Positions 24,051 to 38,100 of a stretch of DNA of 64,000 nt are shown piece by piece (position 1 is the first letter of the stretch; every line of letters starts with the position of its first letter). The DNA comes from Cheilinus undulatus (taxonomy: Eukaryota; Chordata; Actinopteri; Labriformes; Labridae). Made by a program: the position numbers and the translations under genes. The notes below the pieces were generated by a model. That model was not told the origin of the DNA. It saw only the letters and a list, made by a program, of their open reading frames with translations, and ran no database searches. The stretch is taken from the NCBI RefSeq assembly GCF_018320785.1, contig NC_054877.1:35548151-35612150 (forward strand), given 5' to 3'.

Positions 24051-27032
24051 TTACAATAAACAAATGAGAGACTTACTGATTATATGTTGATTTGATATCT
24101 TAAAAATGTTTCAAAACTGCAGCAGATCACATGACCATCGCTGATTTTAACTTAAACTAATCCCCCCCAAAAAATGGTCTCAAAGCCTATATTTCCCATA
24201 TTCTTGCATTCCTTTATTCATGCTGGAGTTGTTATTTTATGTTTGTTAGCCTAAGTAAAACAATATCTTTTTAAATGTTACATGATTTTAATTTCTATTT
24301 TAAGTTTACATTTTAAAGAGAAATAATTAGTCACTATTAACACTCTGTTTCTTGTCTTTGTTAATGTAACTCAAAATTACTCAAATAACAGACGTTTAGC
24401 TGTATTCTCTCTTGCTGCTAAAGGAGCCATTGATTACCCAAAAAGTAACTCAAATTTAGAGATGTTCACTCAGCTAGAACTGAAAATCTCTTACCTGACT
24501 GCCTCTCCTCTCTGCCTCAGACAGTAAATGGTATTTGTGGGTGCAGAGTTTTTTATTTTAACATTTATGTCCACTATAAATTCTGAAATGATACTTCATG
24601 TAACGTGATACATCTGATTGAAGCTCAGTCTCTGCGATAACATGCTCGCACATATTTGTCACTTAAAATGAGAATATTACCAAAATATTGGTTGAATTAA
24701 CGTACAGCACTACCCAGCCCATGCGCATGTGAGAGAGAAAGGTGAAGAAGAGGAACAGTTCCGAGCTTTACCTGAAATGTTTCATAGCTTCATCAGCACA
24801 AGGCTCTGAGTGTCTGAAGCTCAACCAATCAGTGCAGAGTGTTCATCTGCGTCACACTCCCTGGAGTGTGGGTGCTGCACAGCTCACGTGTGCTTACGGC
24901 TTCACTGCCGAGCAGGCCAATGGGATGTCAGCTTTATGAAAAGATAACGCTGGTGTGGCAAATTAGACTATGGCAATAAAAATTAGACTATGGCGAAGCG
25001 CCATGGTCTAGATAATTGATGGGAAACATTAGTGTATCGAGGGCGTACATGTGTAAGGCTGACGTTTCTCATAAAGAAGTTGATTAACTCAAAATTCAAC
25101 TACAGCTATTTGATAAAAACCTAAAGTTATTGTTAAGGGTTTCATTTTGTGTCAATCTTGGCATCCCCTTGTGGATGAAGCAGTGCTTTTTACCTCTTTA
25201 CAGTTGTGAGGTGTAATCTAAGCAGTAACAATATCCATAGTAACTCTTGCCATCCATTACCCCTGGTAAATCTTTATCATAGAAAGAACAGACATGAACA
25301 GAGTTGAATCTTAAGTTTAATAATCACTGAAGGTATTTTTCAAGATATAAAGGACAAAATGAGATAGTTCCAACTTCTAAAATGTGAATTTGTGATGCAC
25401 AGTAAGTACGTCATCCTTCTGGGCTGACATTATCGGCCCATAAAATGACGCTTTGAATGACCATAAGCACCCACAGTGACTGACTGGTGTAGATGATCTA
25501 ATTCCATTCAGTACACAGCAGTTCAGTCTACTCTGAGTTACCTCATATTATTTCAGTTACTGCAGGGGTCTCCTAATCTTCAACACAATATACATGTTGG
25601 CAAAAGCTGGTTAAAACTTCAACATCCCAAGATTCTGATTCTAAATTGCCTGAAAATCAGATTTTTAAAAAATGTACTTTCTTTTGTCCCAAATACATTT
25701 TTACCAGTGGCAACCCTGATGCTGGCATTTCTTTAATGGACCCCTTCCATTTTTCTTGGTACACCAGTGCAGCAGGAGGTATGTCTGTCCTTGCTTGTCA
25801 GCCACACTGCTAACATCAGTTATCTCTCAGCAACAGTGCTATGACATACTGATATACTGCCTGTACTGTCCATCTAACAGCAAGACATTCAACCGGCCCT
25901 GTTTTTCTCCAAGGCAAGCATTAGACTGCTCTTTGGGTTCTACAATCTCCCATATTAACACCCCTTTGTAATTTAAAGGTTATTGTCATTTGAAGAATTT
26001 GCAACCATATTGACATAAAGGTTGCCAACCTGGGGCACTGACATGTTGGCCCTCTACATGCCCTGAGTCCTGCAGACTCTGCCAAGCCTTCTGTCGCCTC
26101 TTGACTCTCCAAGTCCTCTGTTATGATTGCCTCTAAAAGACTCGAAGCTTACAATGCGTAGTTTGTGTGAGTTAAAGGACAGCAGACAAAGAGCTGACAC
26201 TGACTGTATTTCCATCACAAAACAGCAATAGAAGTTAAATAGGGAGGACTTGAATATGATGGGGTAATTAGTCCATGTGTCTGTGGGTGTTTGAATATGA
26301 CAGAAAGACACTCCCCTTTAATTATTGTGCTTTTACTGCAACTCCAATCAACACAGACTCATCCACAGTTAGCACTGTCATGCATCCTGGCCCACCAAGT
26401 ATTTCTCATTTATTTCTTTATCTCTTAAAAGGTTTGATGGCTCTCTGTCAGACACAGCGCACAGCCATAATGAATAATGCATTTACTCACCTTTTGCATC
26501 AAATAACTATGGAAAAACAACTAAAGCATCTGCGGCGAATGCCAAAGGTGTACAGTACATTGTGGATACATCATAGTGGTGGATGCCTCCTATACAAATC
26601 ATTTCATAACAGATGTAATTTGTCTTGATTGAAGGTTACCAAGCAAAAAACGTTGAATATCTTAATGTATTAACTATTGATTTCTAATCCAGTGAAGGTT
26701 CCTACTTAGTCTAGAGGAGTGTGTCATTTGAGTGTATTAAATCAGCATGAGAATATAAAAATGGAGTAGTCGATAAGCTAAGTGAATTTTTTTTTTTTTA
26801 GGACTATTTCCTATACGCTGTTGTGTAAATGTACATCATTGTGCAATTTGAACATTTATGAGTTCAGCTGTGAAGTAGGCTAATTAACCAAAAAAGTAAA
26901 TGGATTATTTTTTGCTCTAAGGCTGAGTTCATTATCATTTCCATGGACACAGTGAATTAACTAGGCTGCAAGATGGAGTGAACTAAAATGAATACTGAAT
27001 CATTAAACCCATTTTTATTTTTTTTTCATATA

Positions 27033-28654
27033 CAGTCATGGACAAAAGTATTGGCACCCCTGGAATTTTTCCAGAAAATACACCATTTCTCCCAGAAATT
27101 GTTGCAATTACAAATGTTTTTGGTATACGTGTGTGTATTGCCTTTATGTGCACTGGAACAACACAAAAAATCTGCAGAAAAAAGCCAAAATTGACATAAT
27201 TTTACACAAAACTCAAAAAATGGGCCAGAAAAAATTGTTGGCACCCTTTTAAAACTGTGGGTAAATCGTTTCATTTCAAGCATGTGATGCTCATTTAAAC
27301 TCACCGGTGGCAGTAACAGGTGCTGGCAATCTAGAAATGACACCTGAAGCCATTTAGAATGTATAAAAGTTGACTCAACCTTGTGTTGAGTTTCTGTGTG
27401 TGTCACAACAAGCATGGAGAAGAGAAAGAAGGGCCAAGAATTGTCTGAGGACTTAAGAAGCAAAATTGTTGAAAAATATGAACAATGTCAGGGTTTCAAG
27501 ACCATCTCCAGAGATCCTGAAATCCCTTTGTCCACTGTGCGTAATATAATGAAGAAGTTTATAACCCATGGAACTGCGTCTAATCTCCCTGGATGTGGAC
27601 GGAAGAGAAAAATTGACAAAAGAATGCAGCGCAGGATAGTTGAAATGGTGGATAAACATCCTCAGTCAACTTCCACACAAATTCAGGCTGTCCTCAAGAC
27701 TCAGGGTGCAAAAGTGTCAGCTCAGACCATACGTTGTCATCTGAATGAGATGAAGCGCTATGGCAGGAGACCGAGGAGAACCTCACTGCTGACAAGGAGA
27801 TATAAAAAAGCCAGATTGGAGTTTGAAAAATATACCTGTTCTCCTTCTGGGAGAACATTTTGAGGACAGATGAGACAAAGGTAGAGCTTTTTGGAAAAGC
27901 ACGTCATTCTACTGTTAACAGAAAATGGAATGAGGCCTACAAAGAAAAGAACACAGGACCTACAGTCAAACATGGTGGAGGTTCAAAGATGTTTTGGGGT
28001 TTTTTGCTGCCACTGGCACTGGGTGCCTTGACTGTGTGCAAGGAATCATGAAATCTGGAGAATATCAAAAAATTTTAGTCCGCAATGTAGAGCCTAGTGC
28101 CAGAAAGCTGGGTCTGTGTCAGAGGTCATGGGTGTTCCAGCAGGACAACGACCCCAAACAAACCTCAAAAAACCCCAAGAAATGGTTGGAGACAAAGCGC
28201 TGGAGAGTTCTGAAGTGGCCATCAATGAGTCCGGATCTAAATCCCATTGAACACCTATGAAGAGATTTTAAAACTGCTGTTGCAAGAAGCACCCTTCAAA
28301 TCTGGGAAATCTGGAGCAGTTTGCAAAAGAAGAGTGGTCCAAAATTCCATTTGAGAGGTGTAAGAAGCTTGTTGATGGTTATAGGGAGTGATTGGTTTCA
28401 GTTAGTTTTTCCAAGGGTGTGCAACCAAATATTAAGTTGAGGGTGCCAATAATTTTGTCCGGCCCATTTTTTGAGTTTTGTGTAAAATTATGTCAATTTT
28501 GGCTTTTTTCTTCAGATTTTTTGTGTTTTTCCAATGCACATAAAGGCAATACACACATGTATACCAAAAACATTTGTAATTGCAACAATTTCTGAGAGAA
28601 ATGGTGTATTTTCTGGAAAAATTCCAGGGGTGCCAATACTTTTGTCCATGACTG
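27033..28654 (+). mobile_element. Near full-length Tc1 element, 1622 bp
   Basis: Both ends read CAGTCATGGACAAAAGTATT in inverted orientation, flanked by TA at 27031-27032 and 28655-28656. The inverted repeats run about 215 bp (27033-27248 and 28440-28654) and differ at only around nine positions by eye, so the copy is fairly young. The interior is a Tc1 transposase on the + strand, disabled by several lesions. The long arms recall IR/DR-type fish Tc1 elements such as those that gave Sleeping Beauty, but this is a different lineage as judged by its ends. Confidence 0.95.
27414..28390 (+). pseudogene. Tc1 transposase pseudogene
   Basis: A DDE transposase moves the element by binding its inverted repeats. 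The frame opens at 27414 with MEKRKKGQELSEDLRSKIVE, followed by paired helix-turn-helix motifs (STVRNIMKKF; SAQTIRCHL) joined by a basic GCGRKRKID linker. A frameshift near 27835-27840 moves reading to the frame containing the first catalytic Asp (TDETKVELFG, near 27866). A second, in the T-run near 28000, moves it again to the frame with the second Asp (FQQDNDPKQTS) and the catalytic Glu (SPDLNPIEHL). A TGA at 28258 replaces the usual Trp, and a further shift lies near 28290. All three catalytic residues are still visible but in broken frames, so no working protein is made. Confidence 0.93.
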
Positions 28655-29409
28655 TAGAGGAGAAAATATTACTTGTTTATAGAAAAATAAAAAGGATAAT
28701 ATTTTTTGTAGAGTTCCTTAGTTTACTTACTCTAGGAAAAGGCAAGTCTTCAGTAAAACACAAGTAAATCTCCACAACAGCATAAAAAGTCACAATGTAA
28801 AATATATAGTGAAATTTAGAGAATATGACAAAGTAATAAATATTTATACTAGAGTAATCAAAGTTTTTGTTACTTTCTTAATTTTTGAAATTCACTTGAA
28901 ATATTTTCCTAGATTTTAATGATTGTATCAGAACGTACTAAAACTGAAACTTTAGAGGTCAAGTCATATTTCTAACTAGCAAGTGAAACCCAAATACTCT
29001 GGTAATGCTTTGGTACCACTACCATGCCAGTGTTTTGATAGATTTAAGATGGAGTGAAGTAGATTTTCTGCATTTTTGATGGTCAAAAACAAGAAATTAC
29101 CCAATATTTTGTGCTTAGGACTTGCATTTTGTTGTTGTTGTATTGAAATAGATATTAATAGAATTGAATTAGTACAAGAATCATATCAAAATTTTAAAAT
29201 GTAGAGTTCTGACAACCCTGAGTCAGACTCTGCACCAAAATATAGTCAGAAAAATGTGCTGAGACATCTGGAAATTCAAACAGTAAAATTTGTAGGAACC
29301 CTGAACTTTGTCAGTTTGGTGGACAGCAGAGCTTGAAATGAGTCTGCTTCAATCATTTTTGTATGAAAGATTAAACAGCTTCTCAGGATTTTAACTGGAG
29401 TGACATTTG

Positions 29410-29809
29410 ACAGGGATGCACAGATACTGATACCAGTATCAGGTACTCAGAAAACATTGCAAACACTGTACTCTGTGTCTTTTTGCATTGTGTTAGTTTG
29501 TTGTCAAAGTTGGAGCCACGCCTGCAGTTGTTTTATTTTTAAACATAAATGAGGAGGAGAATAAAAACTGCAGTGATAGATACTAAATGTGAAGAATGAA
29601 GAACATCTGATGAAAATAAAACAAACTTTCAATATATTTTGAAGAGCCATTATAGCCTTAAGTACTCATATTTGTACTCAATAACAGTGAGTGCCCAAAT
29701 GGAAGTACTTTAACATTTGATGTTCCAAGCTAGCAAACACATGATGTGAGAGTAGATTAAGCCTAAATGGTGTTTTACCATGTGGCCCAGTGAGGAGAGA
29801 CATTCTGCC

Positions 29810-29846
<37 letters not shown>

Positions 29847-30860
29847 CAGTAGGGCACTGGGTTCCCTGCATGTGGCCTCCTCAGTGATGTCATCTTTCAG
29901 CTGCCACAGATCACAGTGTTGTTTCTCTTCCTCCTCTACAAACTCCTCTCAGCCCACTCAAAAGTTCAGTTCTGCTGCAGTCTGCTTCACTGAATATGAA
30001 CACTACAGCCAGCTTTCCACTGTGGCTTTTTCTAGAGTTTTTTTTACAATGTTGACAAAAGCTGATTGACATGTTTTCAGTCTCAGACCTTGTGTTTCTT
30101 TAGGTTGACAGTTTGGAACAATATAAAAGTGTTGAATAATGTTTGTCTACTTAAATAATGAGGAAATTAAAAGTGAAATGAAACTAAAAATGACAACCAT
30201 TGTAGAAAGGTTTAATGGAGTTGTTTACACACCAGACTCCACTTACTGGTGCCCACTGGAGGAGATTGATTAGTAAATTGGCAGCTACATTAATATTCAC
30301 TAAATACATTAAAGTGTTTAATAAACCATTTTGTTATGCTCATACTGTGAATGTTTAACAGAGTAATGAAAGTAGATTCTTTTTGTTGGTACAATGAGCT
30401 CCTAACACATGTCAGTATTAGGGACACCTAGTCTTGGATTTTCCCGATATCAAAGATGCTGATACCCCCAAACTAAGACAGATAGTGATGTATGAACACC
30501 GCCTTTTTATTGCAAATAAAACCTAATGTCTCCTGTTCAAAGAGGCTGAGTCAGGCGAAGCAGAGAGAAGAGCTGGGAAGTAAATGGACTAGTAGTTGTT
30601 TGATGCTTGGGGCTTTATTCAAACTATTTCGGACTCCTGGTAGGTCTCATTGAGATTGTTGAACCTTAGATAACCACTTATACCTGATTCTACAGTTGTA
30701 CATTTGGCCGATATTTAAAGCTGATATATACTGCAGGTATGCATGGCTGATATTGTCTGTAAATATCAGCAGAAATGTTCATATTTGCAGATATCGATAT
30801 TTATCTTTTTAAGCCAATATTTGCAGATACTGATATCATGCCAGTAATATCATGCATCCC
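29410..30860. mobile_element. hAT-like remnant(s) with GGGATGCA ends
   Basis: The left end CAGGGATGCACAGATACTGA at 29411 and the right end TGCATCCCAATG near 30853 are inverted. The neighbouring text (TGATACCAGTATC; GATATCGATATTTATC) is typical of fish hAT repeats. A further internal end-like site TAGGGACACC near 30419 suggests more than one insertion. No target duplication was found and no transposase is visible. The boundaries are uncertain. Confidence 0.4.
29812..29843. repeat. (CT)n microsatellite
   Basis: About 15 CT units, uninterrupted. Confidence 0.95.
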
Positions 30861-30949
30861 AATGCAGTATCATGTGTTTTCAAATGATTAATCCGTTATT
30901 TCCCAGAGCAGTCATAATAAAAAAAATACTGAAGCAACAGTTCAGTTAC

Positions 30950-31260
30950 AAGGGCTGCTCAATGATAACAAAACTTATAATCACAGTTATTTTGATTGGT
31001 ATTGTGATCATGACTGTTAATTATATTACTCTTAAATTGTAAAACATCTGGATCTCATGCATTTATTCACCCATAACACTCTTAACTCTTTGAAAACATA
31101 CTACAAATGAATATAAATGGTTGAAAAAACTTAATCATATAAAAGTGAGCATAAAAGAGCATAGCATGGCATGTGGCAAAATAAGAGTTTAATCATGATT
31201 ATGTTGTTTCCATGATTGTGGGAAGCCAAACTTGTGATTGAAATTGTCTAGCAGTAACCA
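30950..31260. repeat. hAT-like repeat fragment
   Basis: It begins AGGGCTGCTCAATGATAACA, and contains ATCACAGTTATTTTGATTGG and later ATTGTGGGAAGCCAAACTTG. This is the pattern of a common fish hAT repeat with AATCACGATTA-rich ends. The right end is decayed. Confidence 0.45.
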
Positions 31261-31281
31261 TCAGGTGAAGCCAGATGGTCC

Positions 31282-31282
<1 letters not shown>

Positions 31283-31334
<52 letters not shown>
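31283..31334. repeat. (ATT)n microsatellite
   Basis: About 17 uninterrupted TTA/ATT units, followed by an A/T-rich run. Confidence 0.95.
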
Positions 31335-31335
<1 letters not shown>

Positions 31336-33265
31336 ATTGATTTTTTTTTATTTTGCAATTAGCTGGTTATCAGTATCAGCATTTTATTTTACTGATAATT
31401 GATAAAATGTATGAATTTAAAGGTGTGCTCCTTTGGCTCCACTGCAAGATATGTCTTCCCCTCTGGCTTAATTTTCACTCTCTACAGTCTCACCTCATGT
31501 CCTGCTCACAACACTATCTGACTGGCTCGATTTCACGCAACTATTAGCCAATCAGCACTGAGCCCTGAATGGCACTGACAAAGGGAATGTATGGCATCTC
31601 TTCCTCTTTCCAGCTGCTACTGTGTTTCTCAGTACTGTTTCTCATGTTGACAGAGCTAGTGCTTAGTTGTTTGTTTTCCTCAATTTTTTGACATGCAGTT
31701 TTCCTTTTGTCACAGTAAGAAAATTTGGTTACTCATAACAGATGCATATCGATTCCAGGTATCAGTTATTGGTCTCATACGCTAGCTACTAAGCTACAAA
31801 TAATCTATATCAATATCTGCCCTGAAAACCAATATAGAGTGACCCTTACCATGAAATTTGCACATTTTAGACAGCTTGCAGGAGTTTTACTTGCAATGTT
31901 TTGTTCTTAAAAACCACCTGATCTAATTTACAGTTATTGGACTTTTATATTTGTTACTTTGTTATTGCAAAGGGTATTAAAATCATTATAATTTATTTCC
32001 ATCACATTCTGCTGCAAATGCAACATTTTGGCATTGTTATAGCAACTCTCCTCTAGAAAATACAGTGCTACAGCTCAGAATGCATTCATGATTTTAGCAA
32101 ATGAAATGTTATGTTTATTTGGTGCAGCATAGGTCAGAAAATGCAGACAAAATGTAATCATAATTGCCATGCAGACAAAGGGACTTGTGTCACATGGGTT
32201 GTTTTGCCCAACCGTAATCACAAAATATACAGTTTATTATAACTTCATATAAGAAATGGCTAAATTTGCAGCCAAAAATCTATCATCCAACAGTTATAAA
32301 TTACTTACTAAAATGTTGCTGCAAAATAGTCTTATGATTAAAAGGTTTTGTTCTGTTGGATCATTGATTTGTGATCTATTTCTTGTTGCCTGTCCCACTC
32401 TGTGAGAAGAAGATGCTAAGACGTAGATGTATGAAGTCTAATAAGCCAGAATTGTACTATATATATATTATGCTGTATTGATTGTTTTGTCCGACTTGGT
32501 CAGTGCATGTTAGGGCACCTCAAAGTGATGCATCAGCTGCTTTGTGAGGAGGACAAACCCACACAAATGGTGTGGGAAGCAGGGATAAGATTAGAAAAGT
32601 GTTAGACTCATATTACAGCCTCTCAGCAAGTAGTTCTTTTATATCAAGTTTGTAGCATGCCATAATCAATCCATACAAAATTAACCAAAATGTCAAATAC
32701 TTACTTGACATAAAATAATTAAGAAATTGCAAACATTGAATATACTAGAGCGCTTGAATCACTTACTTATGCAGGAAAGTAGTGCACTCAGTTTATCGAT
32801 ATATTACGCCAGAATCCTTCTTAGTTTGTCCTTGTACTGCATTAAAAATTTGCTGGCTCCTTGAAAAACTGATTTGCAACTCAGGATGATATCGTTTTCA
32901 TTTAGATTCAATTCAGTTAAACAGCCAAGGCTGCAATTGTACATGTGCATATCCCGCCACAGTCACAACCAGATGGTGCTGGACGGCTATTTTCATTATA
33001 CGGTTGTGTTTAACATTAGCAGTAACAATTGCTTAGGGTGTGTTCTCTTAGAGGGTCATCAAAAAAAAAATCTTGTTTGTTATTGTTGCAGCAGCTGCTA
33101 TATGATGATATCATTGTTCACATTAGGTATCAGACCTGCACTTATTGGAAAATACAGTATATTTAGTTACACTGTTCAACATTGAAATAACAGAGTTGAA
33201 AGGCAAATAGAAACATGTCCTTTATGACCTTTCAGGCTAGCGGTTAGCTAGCAAAACTTAAACTG

Positions 33266-33291
33266 TTATTTATTTATTTATTTATTTATTT
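33266..33291. repeat. (TTTA)n microsatellite
   Basis: Six TTTA units. Confidence 0.85.
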
Positions 33292-34911
33292 TAAACTGTC
33301 ATCTTCATCTGAAAATGATATCAGAACATGGCCATTCTATCCAGGCTTGATAAAAGAAAAATAATGAAGTCATTACTAAAAATACAGCGTTCTGGTGGCT
33401 TTGGCCAAGTCTTCAGTGGGGTTCATTTCAGTTCTCTGTGGTCTTTTATAGGCGGACAGGGCTATTATTTTCAAGGTCAGGATGAGATGAGTTTACATAT
33501 CAGATGTGTATCTGAGGTGATAAAACAGGATTGCACAGTCTCTTCTATTGATTTAAGTTCATCAGTGTCCGAAAATGACCTCAAGGCTTTGCCTTTGAAG
33601 AATAGAGAGGCTGTGTCTCATAGCAGTGTTTAAGTGATGCTCTCAACCCTATTTTTAAAAAGTATAAATGAGTTATAAATGAGTATAAATGAGTTGCTGC
33701 TGTTAAAGTATGAATAAAGTTGGATGGGTGTTTACATTAATTAAATGTGGATAAGGCCAAACAAGGCCTGCTTTATTTTATCCGCAGCTGCCATCTCGGG
33801 ATGACCAGTGCTTTCTTTCTCTGTCTGGCATTCATAACAGCTTTTGTAGAAAGCAGATTAATTTCCACTAAATTGATTAAACCACAATGAGCACAGTCAG
33901 TTTGCCTGATAGATCACTATGTTCCTTGATTTTATTCAAAATGGCTTTTTCATGTTTGTGTTAAATTCGACTTTTCTGCTTATTCACCACAGTGAAGTGA
34001 ACTGCTGTGTGGCACAGACGTCTCATTGTTTGAATACTGAGCGAATGAACGTAATATTAACGCAGGTCCACACATTGCTTTCTTGAGCCTTCTTTGTTTT
34101 GAGGCCACAAAAGCTACCTTTGTGTGGGTGTCCAGGGATTTTTAAACATATGACGCTTAGTGACTCTCCATTGTGTGTGGATACTGAGTGACATAGATGG
34201 ACTGGTCAGATGGGAACATGTTCTCACTGCTGCCAGAGACTCAACCTTGTTGACCTCTTGTGTACAATATGCAGCTAAAGTACAAACATTGGTCGCCATA
34301 ACAGTGCTCTGAATTTCCCAAATGCTTAAAATATTTTCCCATGTAGTCAGAGGCTTAAGATTGTGTTGAGTAAAAGAAAATTATCTCATGTAACAGAAGC
34401 CCTTAATTAGCATTTAGGTATCCGTGGTTCTATACCTGCCTCTTCAGCTCAGGGTCAGCATGGATTTAGGTGTTGTGGGGCTGACTGTTCTTCTGGTGTG
34501 AACGGAGCAAAAGGTCACAAGTCTATCAATGAAATGAATACATGCATGCTAAAATAAAAGTTCAGGTAATGAGGAGTTTAGAGTTGATTTAAAGGGCATG
34601 GTATTAAAATGTGACAGCAAACCACATCATCAGTGGGCCAACAGTTTACAGGGCTGGAATCACAAAGTAACAAGCAGCTATACAATACAACATACTGTTT
34701 TGGCACAAATACAAGATGGCAACCCTTTTCAAGACTAGCTTTTGAAAAAAGATTCATTGAACACCAAATTTTCATGTGGCAGCATGAGCAACTCTGCTTT
34801 CTTTCCTATACCAACACAACTCCCATTTTGAAAAGTTTTCCTCAAAGTTCTTCAGTCAGTCATCTGCAGCATTTGGTTGGTGTATGTGGCACAGCATTGA
34901 CTTGGTTCATT

Positions 34912-35146
34912 GACCTCCGCCAAGGCAGCTCAGCCCTATCTCCCAATAGTAAAGAATCCTTTAAAAAATTCCTGGATCCAGACAGTGATCTGGATCACTC
35001 CCAAAATCAAATCAGTTCTTCCTTATGCCATTTCTGACATTTCCTGAAAATTTCATCAAAATCCGTCCATGACTTTTTGAGTTATGTTGCTAACAAACTA
35101 ACAAACTAACCCAGCCGATCACATAACCTCCTTGGTGGAGGTAATA
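34912..35146 (-). repeat. Dispersed repeat family ACCTCCGCCAAGGAGGT, copy 1 (short form)
   Basis: In reverse orientation it carries the family markers: ACCTCC...GGAGGT hairpin end, GTTAGTTTGTTAGCAACATA, CATAACTCAAAAAGTCATGG, GAAATTTTCAGGAAATG, and the GGATCCAGG...AAAGGATTCTTTACTATTGG module. It has one module only, unlike the copies at 38982 and 54994. Confidence 0.8.
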
Positions 35147-38100
35147 ACAGAACTTTTTCTGAAAACTTACACAATGGCGCATACTCCCAGGCTGCTCTTA
35201 CTAGTGTTAAAACTTCAGAGATCAATTAAAGTCCCTGTATTGTTTTCAAAATACACGGTCCAATTAGGTCAGATTATTCAGAAGCACAATCTCTCATACA
35301 ACTTTAATGCTGATAACATTCAGCTTTACTCTCCTACAATCTAAATAATCAGTCAGAGCTCAGTTCTCTCACACTCTACCTCGAGCATAAGAAATGGATA
35401 GCTCATAATTGTTTTACAACTACAGTAAAAACTTAAATACCCTTTCTCTGCCTGAATACCAGGGTACGTGTTTGCAGGGCAGAAAGACGTGCAGTGTTTT
35501 ATCAAACTAAGATGGTGATATACTTATAAAACTCTGCACCTCTCTTAAAACTAGCTCCCCCTCCTTTATCAGTTAGTTTCACAATCACAGTGTCTTCCCC
35601 CAGGTGTCTCCCTCTTCAAACGTAGGCAACAGCTGTCTTCAGTCATGAGTTGCTGAGTTGTAGAAGTAAATGACACCCTTAAAAATTCCCAGAGGTAAAA
35701 AATTTTTTCTGACCATCCAGTCATTGAGTACCACAATATGCAGTGATCATTAATTGCATTTGATTACAGAGGTCAAATAGTTACCAGATAACAGAAACCA
35801 TCTTGGTTAGCAAATGTTGTCCTAATAGTTTGTCTATAGTAAGTCTTTGCCAACTTGAATTTGCCTCATGACCGTGCATATTGTTCCAGCTTCACCTCAA
35901 CAACAAATTATTTGTAGAGGTACAAACAGTCAATATGCGGTTTTGCTGAAGTTAAGATAAGAGGAAGCCTGGGGCTTGTTTCTTTAACAAGTGTCTTTTG
36001 TCCTATGTTCTTTTTTGTGATTGAGTGGTCCCTTGAATTTTTTTTTTTGTTTAAAAGCTCTTCAGAGCCATAGGCTCACTTGTTGGATAGAAGGACAGCC
36101 TAAAGCTGGCCATTGAAGGAAAAGCGGCAAAGCCAACAGCCTTAAAAGAGAAAAGCTTTTGGCAACAGAAACTTTATTTCCTTCTAGAAGTCCAGTCTCA
36201 ATATTCCTCTTGTCTTGGATTATAACCCACAGATAGTAGCAAAATGTTCTTGCAGACAGTTAAAAAATTAGATTGAATTTGTTTTTTCAAAGTGTACAAA
36301 TCTGCTTCCAGGACTTCCTAAAAAGACTGACCAAATACTGCTTTAAAATTTTTCATTTCATTATATTTATTTAAATCCTCAGAAAAGACATTGAGGGAGA
36401 ACCCTCATTTACAATGGTGCTGAGGTACAGACAACAAAAAGACAAATAAAAACATCATCAAGAGGGAATAGCAGTCAAGTTCAAGGTTCATAAAACTGTT
36501 TGCAGTGATTACAATAAAATAGATAAAATAAAATACTGTGGTATGCAGCATTTAAATGAATAAGAAAAAATGAATATTGACAACAATCAAAAGAAGAGAC
36601 CAATAAGTAAGCTCAGAGACAATGTCGTGTGTTTGCAGGATCTATCCATAGATGTTCAGTTTTCTGTTGCTGTATAGATTATAGATATATTATCAACAGC
36701 TTGTTAACTCAAAGAAAACTAAATTTAAAGACGGTCTTATAAGATTCAAAGTGCACGGATAGGTGAACACGATAAAAATCTTACCCAGCAGGGTTACTGG
36801 AAGGATGAGAAACAAATGCAAAAATTGTGCCATGAATGAGTTGATTCAGAAATATGGTCCACAAATAATTAATCAGCTTCGTTTGCCAGATTTACTACTG
36901 AACTTTTACTGTAGCTGAGGAGTTGCATTGAGGTTTTTTAGCGTATTCTTTATGATGGGGAGAATCAATATTGACTCTTTATTGTGTACACTTGGGAACA
37001 GTGGGCTGTGTTGCCATGAATTTTGATGTTCTTGTACAAGTAAGTCCTTGGAGATACAGGACCCTTCAAAAACTAGATTTCCAAGCTCACAAACAGACAA
37101 TGGACCGCAGTTGGTCACCTGAAAGTCGCACTGAGTGGTCTCTAAGAGGCTGAATGCCTCTAACTGCTTGTTATAAAACATAAGACATCAGTACGATGAG
37201 AGATAATGGGCCCTTTGGGGTATGTTTGTACACAGTGCTCCATTGTGTCTCAAATGGCAGATGCTGTGTTGATCTTTTTCTCTGATGATTTGTGCTTATG
37301 GTCTTTAATCTTTTTAACAACTGCTGGATCACTGCTTTTACTGCTAGGTTTGCACAACACAAGTTAGAATACCCTTTTAACACTGGTTCTTATTACTGTT
37401 TTGTAAAGGAGGTCTAAGTTTAACAGCATATTCGTGGAATGATAAATTTTAACCATTTGGCTATGAAAAGCATGTTTGGGCAGTCATAATCATAAATGAC
37501 TTACTGATGCAGCCTTTTTAGTTCAAACACAGATCTGATATCTGTGCTTTTGCTATCTGTTACTAGTAATGCACCCACAGAGAGTTAAATCAATCACATA
37601 TTCCTCTCTGTGAGGAGGAGGCTGGGAAACCTTTGTGTAATGCAGCATTATTTTTCTGTTTTTTTAAAAGGAATAAAAATTAATGAATAATGTATAAACT
37701 GAAATCATTAATACAATTTGCCCAACAATCTGTAAACCACCAGCATCACTCACCCTCTGCTGTCCTAGTGAACCCTCATTGAACTGATACACAAAGCTGT
37801 GGCTCCTTTGTTGTCTATGGCCTTTTTCATGTTGCCAGCATTGTCTCTGAAAGTGTCATGCACTTTGGTAAACTGATATTATGCTTGCCTCATGACTGTT
37901 AAAATTGAGTTTTTATGCGGTATTGTGGACGTTCTTTGCCACACTCTGTGTAATAACATCATAGCTCCAGTTATCCATTTTGAATTTCATCTCCTCTGCT
38001 GAAAAGTTTTCTACATTGTTCTTGTAGGAACAAAGCAGAGTGCCCTCAGAGAAGAAATGCCAAGATGGCATTCTGAACTGAGGTTTCAAGTGTTTTGTCA

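Noticed and set aside
27026..27463. 145-codon minus-strand frame
   Set aside because: It is antisense to the left inverted repeat and transposase start of the Tc1 element.
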